Made by a program: the position numbers and the translations under genes. Positions 1 to 5,408 of a stretch of DNA of 5,941 bases are shown here, one piece after another (within the stretch, counting starts at the first letter, position 1; each line of letters starts with the position of its first letter). Source of the DNA: an uncultured Alphaproteobacteria bacterium (GTDB taxonomy: Bacteria; Pseudomonadota; Alphaproteobacteria; Micropepsales; Micropepsaceae). Under the pieces are notes generated by a model. That model made no database searches, was not told where the DNA came from, and saw only the letters and a list, made by a program, of their open reading frames with translations. The stretch lies in contig CAIXUE010000017.1 in assembly GCA_903922545.1 (NCBI GenBank), positions 1 through 5,941 of the forward strand, given 5' to 3'.

Positions 1-329
1 CGCACGGCGTGGATCTCAAACCCGGCAGCCTGCTTTATGTGCCGCGCGGCGTTCTGCACCGCACCGGCGCGGGAGAGGAAAGCTGGTCACTGAACCTGTC
101 TTATGTGCGCACCATGTGGCTGGATGTTCTTCGCAACGGTTTGCAGCGCCGCCTGGCTGGATCGGCAAAGTGGCGGGACACGGTGACGGGCCTCGGGCCC
201 CAATCCCCCGCCGCGGCGCAGGCGCAAGACACTTTTCCCGCTCTTGCCGCCGAGTTGCGTGCGCTTCTGGCTGATCCGCGTGAATTGGAACGGTTCTGCC
301 GGGATTTTCTCGAAAACCCGGATAACTAG
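1..329 (+). CDS. Cupin/JmjC-like (cupin_8 type) protein, C-terminal part, 5' end outside window
   Basis: The reading frame is open at the left edge (first full codon at 3) and ends at TAG 327-329, so only about the last 108 residues are visible. Near the start is PGSLLYVPRGVLHRT. This is the late strand of a cupin/JmjC double-stranded beta-helix, where a PRG-x-x-H motif normally supplies the last metal-binding histidine (His codon at 57-59). It is followed by SWSLNLSY and a charged helical tail with W-R-D, as in JmjC-like cupins related to ribosomal oxygenases. That family typically uses Fe(II) and 2-oxoglutarate to hydroxylate proteins, but the other metal ligands lie upstream, so activity and substrate cannot be judged. 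A GTG at 9 could be read as a start, but the motif already begins there, so it is internal. The stop lies 15 bases before the next gene, which suggests co-transcription. Fold call fairly sure; function unknown. Confidence 0.7.
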   Translation, partial: HGVDLKPGSLLYVPRGVLHRTGAGEESWSLNLSYVRTMWLDVLRNGLQRRLAGSAKWRDTVTGLGPQSPAAAQAQDTFPALAAELRALLADPRELERFCRDFLENPDN

Positions 330-344
330 GGAATCCCGCATGCC

Positions 345-644
345 ATGCGATTGCTGATGAAAGTGGCGTTGCCGACCGCGGCGGAAAACGCCGTGGCGGG
401 CGATCCCGGCTTTGCCGAAAAGCTGAACGGCCTTTTCAAGGAGCTTGGGGCGCAATCGGTATTTTCCAGAAAGGCGCCCGACCGCCAGATCGCTTATGCG
501 CTTTTCGATATCGAGAATCCCGCGCGCATCTTTGCGATTGCCGAGCCCGTTTCCCGCTGGCTCAAGGTCAAGCCGGAATTCTTCCCCGAAACGGTGGGGC
601 GGTCCTTTTTCGGCGATGTGACCTTGCCGACCAAAAAGTCTTAA
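345..644 (+). CDS. Small conserved-type protein of unknown function (99 aa)
   Basis: I do not recognise a named family. The protein begins MRLLMKVALP and reads as a compact alpha/beta domain: a first beta strand, a helix around residues 20-35 (GFAEKLNGLFKELG), a central strand (IAYALFDIE, about 49-57), a second helix with AIAEPVSRWL (about 65-74) and a final strand with FFPETV. This order resembles small ferredoxin-like or dimeric alpha-beta barrel proteins, which is inference from secondary-structure pattern only. There is no signal peptide, membrane segment or cysteine. ATG 345 is chosen because it starts the first strand. The upstream AGGGA at 328-332 overlaps the preceding stop codon and sits 12 bases away, which is long, so translation may depend on coupling to the cupin gene. 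An out-of-frame ATG at 340 stops after five codons. It probably belongs to the same operon as the cupin gene. Confidence 0.65.
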   Translation: MRLLMKVALPTAAENAVAGDPGFAEKLNGLFKELGAQSVFSRKAPDRQIAYALFDIENPARIFAIAEPVSRWLKVKPEFFPETVGRSFFGDVTLPTKKS

Positions 645-668
645 AGCGCCCCGCCCTCGATCTCAGCG

Positions 669-1454
669 TCAGCTTATTGCGACAGAGACGCGGCCCAGCA
701 CGCCGAAGTCCCCCGCCACCCTGTTGCCCACTGTAATCGCCAGCGGCTTGATGCAGGTGCCGGTGGTGACCACTTCGCCGGCCTTGAGTGTCAGGCCATG
801 GCGGGAAAGTTCATTGACCAGCCAGGTCAGGGCGATGCGCGGATCGCCCAGCACATTTGACCCCACGCCTTCGCCGGCATCGGCGCCATCCATCGTGGCG
901 CGGGCCTTGTGCGTGGCCAGGTCCAGGCGCCGCCAATCCGTCCCGGCGGCCGGCCCCAGGATGAAGCGGTGGGCGCAGGCATTGTCGGCGATCAGTTGCG
1001 CCAGGCCAGCCTGCTCGAACTGGTTGTAACGGGAATCCGGAATCTCGATAGCCGGATGCAGGGTGGCGACACGGTCCAGCACCTCGTCCTGCTCCCAGGG
1101 TGTGGCCCGGGGCGCCAGGTCTTCTGCCATCCGGAAGGCAAATTCCAGCTCGGCGACTTTCATGAGGTTGTTGCCCAGGGGGCAGGTTGCGCCATCGGGA
1201 ATGACACGCTCGGCCAGCAGCCGGCCGGCGAGGGGACCATCCACTCCGATATGGGCCTGGCCCGCGGTGCTGGTGGCGGCGATCTTCCAGCCGAAAAGCG
1301 GCTGGCTGGTATGTTCCTCGATGAAGGCCTGGACGCCGTACCCTTCGGCCCGGGTTTGGGGGCGAAGCTCCGGCGGCAGCGCGTCGATCCGCGCGCCTTC
1401 CTGCCAGTGCCGGTAAAGAAGCTCAGAGGCCTGTTTCATCCCGTCGCGGTTCAT
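669..1454 (-). CDS. 2-keto-4-pentenoate hydratase-like enzyme (fumarylacetoacetate hydrolase superfamily)
   Basis: The predicted 261-residue protein has the length and motif order of the MhpD/2-oxopent-4-enoate hydratase group, which adds water to 2-hydroxy-2,4-dienoates in meta-cleavage of aromatic compounds; related members are 4-oxalocrotonate decarboxylases. Visible landmarks are GWKIAATS (55-62), the metal-binding pair in AELEFAF (Glu102, Glu104), a third acidic ligand in AIEIPDSRY (Glu127), DNACAHRFILG (147-157) and VVTTGTCIKP near the C-terminus (218-227). The usual S-D-N-A is A-D-N-A here. The frame stays open to 1571, but ATG 1454 is preferred because GGAGAGG (minus strand, 1457-1463) lies directly in front; a second ATG at 1439 has no good site. 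It is a cytosolic enzyme. No dioxygenase, aldolase or other ring-cleavage gene is beside it, so the substrate is open. It faces the preceding gene tail to tail (24-bp gap) and is divergent from the propeller gene. Confidence 0.85.
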   Translation of the reverse strand: MNRDGMKQASELLYRHWQEGARIDALPPELRPQTRAEGYGVQAFIEEHTSQPLFGWKIAATSTAGQAHIGVDGPLAGRLLAERVIPDGATCPLGNNLMKVAELEFAFRMAEDLAPRATPWEQDEVLDRVATLHPAIEIPDSRYNQFEQAGLAQLIADNACAHRFILGPAAGTDWRRLDLATHKARATMDGADAGEGVGSNVLGDPRIALTWLVNELSRHGLTLKAGEVVTTGTCIKPLAITVGNRVAGDFGVLGRVSVAIS

Positions 1455-1456
1455 GG

Positions 1457-1463
1457 CCTCTCC
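1457..1463 (-). promoter_or_regulatory. Ribosome binding site fixing the hydratase start
   Basis: Read on the minus strand this is GGAGAGG, with the GGAG core five bases before ATG 1454. It decides between the longer open frame (to 1571), this start, and the internal ATG at 1439, which has only a weak GACGGG in front. Confidence 0.7.
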
Positions 1464-1478
1464 AATCCTGGCCCACTT

Positions 1479-1484
1479 TATATA
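1479..1484 (-). promoter_or_regulatory. Candidate -10 element of the hydratase gene
   Basis: The minus strand reads TATATA inside ATATATAAAG, an unusually AT-rich spot in GC-rich DNA, 25 bases before the start codon. A 17-base spacer puts AAAAAA (1502-1507) in the -35 slot, which is a poor match. If this is the -10, initiation would fall near 1472 and expression may need an activator. This is a motif reading only. Confidence 0.3.
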
Positions 1485-1509
1485 TGTGTCGGGCGCGGTG
1501 CTTTTTTGC

Positions 1510-1524
1510 CTGCCCGACGGGCAG
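1510..1524. promoter_or_regulatory. Perfect palindrome, candidate operator
   Basis: CTGCCCGACGGGCAG is a perfect 7+1+7 dyad in the divergent region. Its centre is about 45 bp upstream of the predicted hydratase transcription start, next to the poor -35 slot, a usual place for an activator site. It is not a terminator: the T-run (1502-1507) precedes the dyad on the plus strand and appears as a run of A after it on the minus strand. No regulator gene is visible in the window. Confidence 0.4.
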
Positions 1525-1563
1525 ACGTCGAGGGTGGTTAAACAATAATCATGGCGGTCAACC

Positions 1564-1578
1564 TGCTGCACCGCAGCA
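1564..1578. repeat. Inverted repeat 1 (TGCTGC-ACC-GCAGCA)
   Basis: A perfect 6-bp inverted repeat with a 3-base centre in the propeller gene's upstream region. It uses the same TGCTGC half-site as the repeat at 1605-1626; the two centres are about 44.5 bp apart. It could be a paired operator or an RNA hairpin in a long leader. Confidence 0.45.
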
Positions 1579-1604
1579 TCGACGGTATGAGATCGCGCTC
1601 AAAT

Positions 1605-1626
1605 TGCTGCAGGTATTTCTGCAGCA
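1605..1626. repeat. Inverted repeat 2 (TGCTGCAG, 6-base loop, CTGCAGCA)
   Basis: A perfect 8-bp inverted repeat (1605-1612 with 1619-1626) around GTATTT. It shares the TGCTGC half-site with the repeat at 1564-1578. No T-run follows on either strand, so it is not a standard terminator. Confidence 0.5.
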
Positions 1627-1667
1627 TGAGCTTTCAGCGTCACGCTTGCGCGCGGCATCAGCCCATG

Positions 1668-1673
1668 TAACTT
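1668..1673 (+). promoter_or_regulatory. Weak candidate -10 of the propeller gene
   Basis: TAACTT lies 16 bases after TTGCGC (1646-1651). Both hexamers are partial matches to the housekeeping consensus. If real, transcription would begin near 1680 and give a leader of about 50 bases that includes the possible structure at 1685-1723. Confidence 0.2.
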
Positions 1674-1684
1674 TCGAGTTTAAA

Positions 1685-1723
1685 GGGAGGGGCATTTTTC
1701 GGATCACCTCCCGCCTGGGGAGG
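1685..1723 (+). promoter_or_regulatory. Leader with ribosome binding site and competing hairpins
   Basis: The ribosome binding site GGGGAGG (1717-1723) lies six bases before ATG 1730 and fixes that start. Just upstream, CCTCCC (1707-1712) is complementary to GGGAGG in the binding site (1718-1723, 5-base loop) and equally to another GGGAGG at 1685-1690 (16-base loop). The two pairings exclude each other: one hides the ribosome binding site and the other frees it. Complementarity is seen directly; a regulatory role is inference. Confidence 0.4.
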
Positions 1724-1729
1724 CATTCC

Positions 1730-3043
1730 ATGAAAAATCTCATCTATTCCAAGAAATTTCTTATTGGCACCGCGATCGCCGTGGCGATTGCCGGGCTCGG
1801 CATCGGCCAGGACGTCTTTACCAATGGCGGCCAGGCGCAGGCCCAGGGCATGGCGGCCGGGGACATCATGGTCCCCAAATTCGAAGTGGACCCCCTGTGG
1901 CCCAAGCCCCTCCCCAACGGCTGGGTGATCGGCTCTACCATTGGTTTGGCCGCCGACAGCCATGACAATGTCTGGATTATCCACCGCCCGGCGACGCTGG
2001 CGCAGAAGGAATCCTACTCCAAGCGTGGTGAAGCCGATTGCTGCCAAGCTGCCCCCGATGTGCTGGAATTCAGCCCGGCCGGCGCGCTTTTGAACCATTG
2101 GGGCAAAGACCCGGGGCATGACTGGCCGTCGTCCAACCACGGCATCACGGTGGATGCGGCGGGCAATGTCTGGCTGGGCGCCAACGGTGCGGGCCAGCCC
2201 GCGGCTTTTGAGGCGGGCAGCGCAGAGCAGTTTGCCCCCCGCGCCCGCCCGGCCGGTCCGGCCAATGGCGAAGGCGGCGGCGAAGCCGGCAAGTATCACG
2301 ACAGCTTCATCCTGAAATTCACCCAGGACGGCAAGTTCCTGGGCGAAATCGGCACCGCCAATGGCAGCAAGGGCAGCCTGGACACCGACAATGTGCGCGG
2401 CGTCGCCACCATCCGTTTCATCCCCGGCACCAATGAGCTGGTGGCGGCGGACGGCTATGGCAATCACCGCGTCTCTGTCTGGGATCCGGTAACCATGAAA
2501 CTCAAGCGCATGTGGGGCGCCTATGGCAAACCGCCCAGCGACGATCCCATCCCGCACTACAACCCGGATTCGCCGCAGTTCGGCAATCCGGTGCATTGCG
2601 CCCAGCCTTCCAATGACGGGTACATCTATGTCTGCGACCGCACCAACGATCGCATGCAGCTGTTCAAGACCGACGGCACCTTCGTCAAGCAGTTCCCGCT
2701 TGAAGTCGGCACCAAGGGTGACGGTTCGGTGTGGGAAATCGCTTTCTCCAGGGATCCGGCGCAGAAATTCCTTTATATGTCAGACGGTTCGAACGAGAAG
2801 ATCCACGTTTTCGACCGCGCGACCATGAAGGAGCTTTATTGGTTCGGCGGCGGCGGCCGTCAGCCGGGTCAGTTCTATGCCGTGCACAGCATCGTGACCG
2901 ACACCAAGGGCAACATCTTCACCACCGAAACCTACGAAGGTAAGCGGGTGCAGAAGTTCATCTACAAGGGCCTGGTGCCGCTCAGCACCCTGATCAAATC
3001 CCATGTGGTTGGGGGCAGCATCGTGGGTACACCCAAGCCCTAG
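1730..3043 (+). CDS. Exported six-bladed NHL beta-propeller, PAL-like (peptidyl-alpha-hydroxyglycine alpha-amidating lyase family)
   Basis: The predicted precursor has 437 residues. It starts with a signal peptide: a basic end (MKNLIYSKK), a hydrophobic stretch at 10-26 and a likely cleavage after Ala38 (AQA-Q). The mature part reads as six NHL-type blades, for example NHGITVDAAGNVWLG, VAADGYGNHRVSVWD, YVCDRTNDRMQLFKTDG and HSIVTDTKGNIF. By recalled motif alignment with animal PAL, which cleaves peptidyl-alpha-hydroxyglycine to an amidated peptide plus glyoxylate, the catalytic Arg (IIHRP, Arg86), three zinc-binding His (His137, His289, His386) and Tyr in DGY-x-N-x-R (Tyr243) all have counterparts. 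The bacterial substrate is unknown. Odd features are Cys104-Cys105 in blade 1 and a Gly/Ala/Pro-rich insert at about 153-188. The frame is open from 1484, but ATG 1730 has GGGGAGG and a signal peptide directly behind it. It is followed after 19 bases by another exported protein gene. Confidence 0.8.
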   Translation: MKNLIYSKKFLIGTAIAVAIAGLGIGQDVFTNGGQAQAQGMAAGDIMVPKFEVDPLWPKPLPNGWVIGSTIGLAADSHDNVWIIHRPATLAQKESYSKRGEADCCQAAPDVLEFSPAGALLNHWGKDPGHDWPSSNHGITVDAAGNVWLGANGAGQPAAFEAGSAEQFAPRARPAGPANGEGGGEAGKYHDSFILKFTQDGKFLGEIGTANGSKGSLDTDNVRGVATIRFIPGTNELVAADGYGNHRVSVWDPVTMKLKRMWGAYGKPPSDDPIPHYNPDSPQFGNPVHCAQPSNDGYIYVCDRTNDRMQLFKTDGTFVKQFPLEVGTKGDGSVWEIAFSRDPAQKFLYMSDGSNEKIHVFDRATMKELYWFGGGGRQPGQFYAVHSIVTDTKGNIFTTETYEGKRVQKFIYKGLVPLSTLIKSHVVGGSIVGTPKP

Positions 3044-3062
3044 ACTCTCAATAAGGTTTGAG

Positions 3063-3578
3063 ATGTTACGGAAAGTCGCAACAGGCGCCGGATTTGTGGT
3101 GATGATCGCCGCATCCGGCGCCTTGCTTTTTGCGGCCAAGGCCGCGCCACCGCGCGCACCGGCTGCACCCGCCGCCCAATCTGCCGGCGATACCTTTGCC
3201 GCCACCTGCAAGGCGGAAACCGCCGATATCCGCCCCGATCCGGCCTGGGTTCGCGCCAGCTTCGCCGATGATCACTGCACCGCGCCTGGCCTGCCGCCCA
3301 AGGTGGATGGCTATACCGCCAGCCGCGCGCAGGTGATGGGCGCGATCACGGCCATGACCCATTACAACAGCGCTGCTGACCGCTACCAGCGCTGTGTTTC
3401 CGATTTCGTCATTGCCCGCAAGGCATTGTCTGAAAAGAGCAAAAACCCGCTGGCGCTTGCCTTTGTCACCATCGAGTACCACCGCATCGCCGCCAGCCAG
3501 AACATGAAGAAGCAGCTGGCCGCCCAGGTGGACGCTTCGATCAACGCCTTCAACGAATTTGGCAGTGAGTGTCTTTAG
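3063..3578 (+). CDS. Exported four-cysteine helical protein of unknown function
   Basis: I do not recognise a named family. The predicted 171-residue precursor has a signal peptide (MLRKVATGAG, then a hydrophobic stretch to about residue 24, likely cleaved after Ala28 in AKA-AP) and a short Ala/Pro-rich linker (29-40). The mature part has exactly four cysteines (49, 72, 111 and 170), which could form two disulfides in the periplasm. The N-terminal half has a Cys-x-x-Pro-Gly-Leu-Pro-Pro turn and GYTASRAQV. The rest is mainly helical, with a Tyr-rich YNSAADRYQRC segment and a long amphipathic helix to the end. ATG 3063 is chosen because AAGG (3053-3056) lies six bases upstream and the signal peptide begins there; the open frame from 3003 runs into the previous gene. 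The 19-base gap and shared export signal suggest an operon and perhaps a partnership with the propeller. Confidence 0.7.
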   Translation: MLRKVATGAGFVVMIAASGALLFAAKAAPPRAPAAPAAQSAGDTFAATCKAETADIRPDPAWVRASFADDHCTAPGLPPKVDGYTASRAQVMGAITAMTHYNSAADRYQRCVSDFVIARKALSEKSKNPLALAFVTIEYHRIAASQNMKKQLAAQVDASINAFNEFGSECL

Positions 3579-3659
3579 CCGCGGGCCGATCTTTCCTGAC
3601 GGTACAATAGTGCCGCAGGTCTGGATAAAATGCGCGGGCAACTGCGGCTTATCGGTACG

Positions 3660-3724
3660 AGGAACTTCTTGTAAGACATTGAAATAATTGTAATTTTATG
3701 TTTCGCCCGGAAACAAAAGTTCCT
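3660..3724. repeat. AT-rich 65-bp segment bounded by an 8-bp inverted repeat
   Basis: AGGAACTT (3660-3667) is the reverse complement of AAGTTCCT (3717-3724). The interior is much richer in A and T than its neighbours and holds a smaller dyad, TGTTTC/GAAACA (3699-3704 with 3710-3715). The rest of 3579-3659 has stops in all forward frames, a weak 7-bp dyad (3612-3618 with 3642-3648) without a T-run, and nothing else I can name. The segment ends where the TpsB-like coding signal begins, so it may be a rearrangement scar; chance is possible. Confidence 0.3.
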
Positions 3725-4173
3725 TTCGACCATGACCTGTCCTGGATATTCCGGCTTCAAGGTCAGCTGGCTGACCACAATCTGCTGCCCAGCGAGGAAT
3801 TGGGCGCGGGTGGTCGGGTGGTCACGACAGCGTGCGTGGCTATGACGAGCGTGCCGCCAATGGCTCGGAAGGCATTCTGATCAGCAATGAATTGCGCTCG
3901 CCGTCCTTCAGTCTGTTTGGCGGCGGGCTGCCTTATGGGTTGGTGGATCAGGCGCAGCTATTGGCGTTCTGGGATTATGCCAGTGTGCGCGATCACCAGA
4001 CCACATCCGGCAACCCCACCAGCGTCCAGCTGTCCAGCGTCGGCCTGGGCGCGCGTTACACGGTCTCGCGCTTTGTCGATCTGCGGGCCGATTATGGCCA
4101 TGAATTGCTGAAGCTGCCCGGTGCCACCAAGCTGGGCCAGGTTCTGCACGTATCCCTGACGATGGGATACTAG
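3698..4173 (+). pseudogene. TpsB/FhaC/ShlB-type outer-membrane transporter remnant, 5'-truncated and frameshifted
   Basis: Two overlapping frames together encode the end of a two-partner-secretion transporter (Omp85 superfamily), a beta-barrel that exports large TpsA proteins. The first frame (3698 to about 3814) gives DLSWIFRLQGQLADHNLLPS and then EELGAGG. The second, from about 3817 to TAG 4171-4173, gives GGHDSVRGYDERAANGSEG, carrying the V-R-G-Y/F signature typical of the family, then ELRSPSFSLFG, and ends in the aromatic residue (LTMGY) expected of an outer-membrane barrel. Between the frames CGGGTGGT occurs twice in tandem (3807-3822); removing one copy restores a 155-residue frame from ATG 3698. 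Family members are usually over 500 residues with POTRA domains, absent here: a TGA at 3680-3682 blocks the frame and no related sequence is seen upstream. No TpsA gene is visible. It overlaps the convergent aminotransferase gene by three bases. Confidence 0.75.
3807..3822 (+). repeat. Perfect 8-bp tandem duplication causing the frameshift
   Basis: CGGGTGGT CGGGTGGT, two identical copies with no spacer, inside the conserved Gly-Gly stretch of the TpsB-like barrel. Eight bases is not a multiple of three, so the duplication alone accounts for the frame change. Collapsing it gives a continuous GAGGHDSVRGY. Confidence 0.8.
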
Positions 4174-5402
4174 GCGGCTTTCTTCGGCATCGGATGATCG
4201 GCGAAATACGCCATCGCCGAATTCACGCCGCTTCCCGCCAGATTGACGCCCGCCATACGCAAGCCCATCTCGCATCCCGCCAAGGTGGCCAACAAGGTCA
4301 GGTCATTGCTGTTGCCCAGATGGCCGATGCGGAACATGCGGCCTTTCACCTTGCCCAGGCCCGCACCCAGCGACAGATCGAAACGCTGCAGAATATCCTT
4401 GCGCAGGGCATCGGCATCCACCGAAGCCGGCACGATCACGCCCGTCAGAATGGGCGAGTAAAGGTCCGTATCGGCGCATTGGATCGGCAGGCCCCAGGCA
4501 TCCACCGCGTCGCGCACGCCCGCCGCCCAGCGGCGATGGCGTTCAAAGACATTCTCCAGGCCTTCTTCCTTCAGCATGTCCAAGGCTTCGGACAGGCCGT
4601 AAAGAATATTGGTGCTGGGCGTATAGGGGAAATAGCCGGTCTTGTTCATTTCGATCATTTCGTCCCAGGCCCAGAAAGATTTGGGCAGCTTGGACGTTTT
4701 GCTCACGGCGATGGCCTTGGGTGACAAGGCGTTGAACGACAGACCGGGCGGCAGCATCAGGCCTTTTTGCGAACCGCTGATGGTGACATCGACGCCCCAT
4801 TCATCGTGGCGGAAATCGGCCGAGGCCAGGCCGGAGATCGAATCCACCAGCAGCAGGGCAGGGTGCTTCGCCGCATCAATCGCTTTTCTGACTTCGGCGA
4901 TATTGGAGGTGACGCCGGTCGAGGTTTCATTGTGCACCACACAAACGGCCTTGATGCTGTGGCCGGTATCGGCGCGCAGCCGTTCCTCGATCAATCCGGC
5001 ATCAACGCCATGGCGCCAGCCGGGCGCGCCGGGCAGGTCATTGTCTGGCCCGCGCCATTCCAGGATCTCAGGCTCAAGCCCCAGCCGCCGCGCCAGTTTG
5101 GCCCACAGCGCCGCGAATTGGCCAGTCTCGTACATCAAGACGTGATCGCCCGGGCTCATGGTGTTGACCAGGGCGGCTTCCCAGGCGCCGGTGCCGGAGG
5201 CGGGATAGATCACCACCGGATGGCGGGTTTTGAAAATCTCGGCCATGCCGGAAAGGCATTTCAGCCCCAGCTGGGCGAATTCGGGCCCGCGATGATCAAT
5301 GGTGGGAAGGCTGATGGCCCGCAGGATGCGATCGGGAACCGGGCTGGGGCCGGGAATCTGAAGGAAGTGGCGTCCCACGGGATGAAAGTCCAGCGTCAGC
5401 AT
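4170..5402 (-). CDS. Serine/alanine-glyoxylate aminotransferase-like enzyme (class V, PLP-dependent)
   Basis: The predicted 410-residue cytosolic protein has the length and motifs of the SgaA/AGXT group, which moves the amino group of serine or alanine to glyoxylate to form glycine and hydroxypyruvate or pyruvate. Visible are the N-terminal QIPGPSPVPDRIL (15-27), the PLP phosphate-binding SGTGAWEAAL (69-78), HNETSTG (157-163), LLLVDSISGLAS with the pyridine-contacting Asp187, the Schiff-base lysine in SGSQKGLMLPPG (Lys213), and FRIGHLGN (357-364), whose Arg358 should hold the substrate carboxylate. All expected catalytic residues are present. The frame is open to 5477, but ATG 5402 has GGAGG six bases in front and begins at the family's usual N-terminus. 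Preference among serine, alanine, aspartate or other donors cannot be read from the sequence. The gene is divergent from an FAD dehydrogenase gene, fitting a role in glycolate or glyoxylate metabolism. Its stop overlaps the stop of the facing pseudogene. Confidence 0.88.
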   Translation of the reverse strand: MLTLDFHPVGRHFLQIPGPSPVPDRILRAISLPTIDHRGPEFAQLGLKCLSGMAEIFKTRHPVVIYPASGTGAWEAALVNTMSPGDHVLMYETGQFAALWAKLARRLGLEPEILEWRGPDNDLPGAPGWRHGVDAGLIEERLRADTGHSIKAVCVVHNETSTGVTSNIAEVRKAIDAAKHPALLLVDSISGLASADFRHDEWGVDVTISGSQKGLMLPPGLSFNALSPKAIAVSKTSKLPKSFWAWDEMIEMNKTGYFPYTPSTNILYGLSEALDMLKEEGLENVFERHRRWAAGVRDAVDAWGLPIQCADTDLYSPILTGVIVPASVDADALRKDILQRFDLSLGAGLGKVKGRMFRIGHLGNSNDLTLLATLAGCEMGLRMAGVNLAGSGVNSAMAYFADHPMPKKAA

Positions 5403-5408
5403 GGGCGC

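Noticed and set aside
1501..1524. T-run plus GC-rich hairpin as a rho-independent terminator
   Set aside because: The T-run is on the wrong side of the dyad for the plus strand and reads as A-run on the minus strand, so it cannot act as a terminator in either direction.
909..1541. Open frame of 210 codons on the plus strand, antisense to the hydratase
   Set aside because: It is a shadow frame in GC-rich DNA. The opposite strand carries clear family motifs and this frame resembles nothing I know.
1455..1571. 39-residue N-terminal extension of the hydratase
   Set aside because: It crosses the palindrome and the -10 candidate, and the family normally starts near the chosen ATG, which has GGAGAGG in front.
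1484..1729. N-terminal extension of the propeller protein from an upstream start at 1484
   Set aside because: The extension has no domain-like sequence, would bury the signal peptide, and covers the divergent control region. ATG 1730 has a strong ribosome binding site and directly precedes the signal peptide.
1658..2596. Open frame of 312 codons on the minus strand, antisense to the propeller gene
   Set aside because: The composition is typical of the reverse of a GC-rich gene; it has no recognisable motif and conflicts with a well-supported coding frame.
3066..3641. Open frame of 191 codons on the minus strand, antisense to the four-cysteine protein
   Set aside because: It has no ribosome binding site or known motif. 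The plus frame has a signal peptide, a ribosome binding site and operon spacing.
3612..3648. Dyad GCCGCAG/CTGCGGC after the four-cysteine gene as terminator
   Set aside because: The stem is only seven pairs with a 23-base loop, and no T-run follows.
3666..3696. AT-rich stretch as a promoter for the transporter remnant
   Set aside because: TTCTTG and TAATTT are 19 bases apart, a poor spacing and weak match. The downstream gene is broken, and AT richness alone is not evidence.
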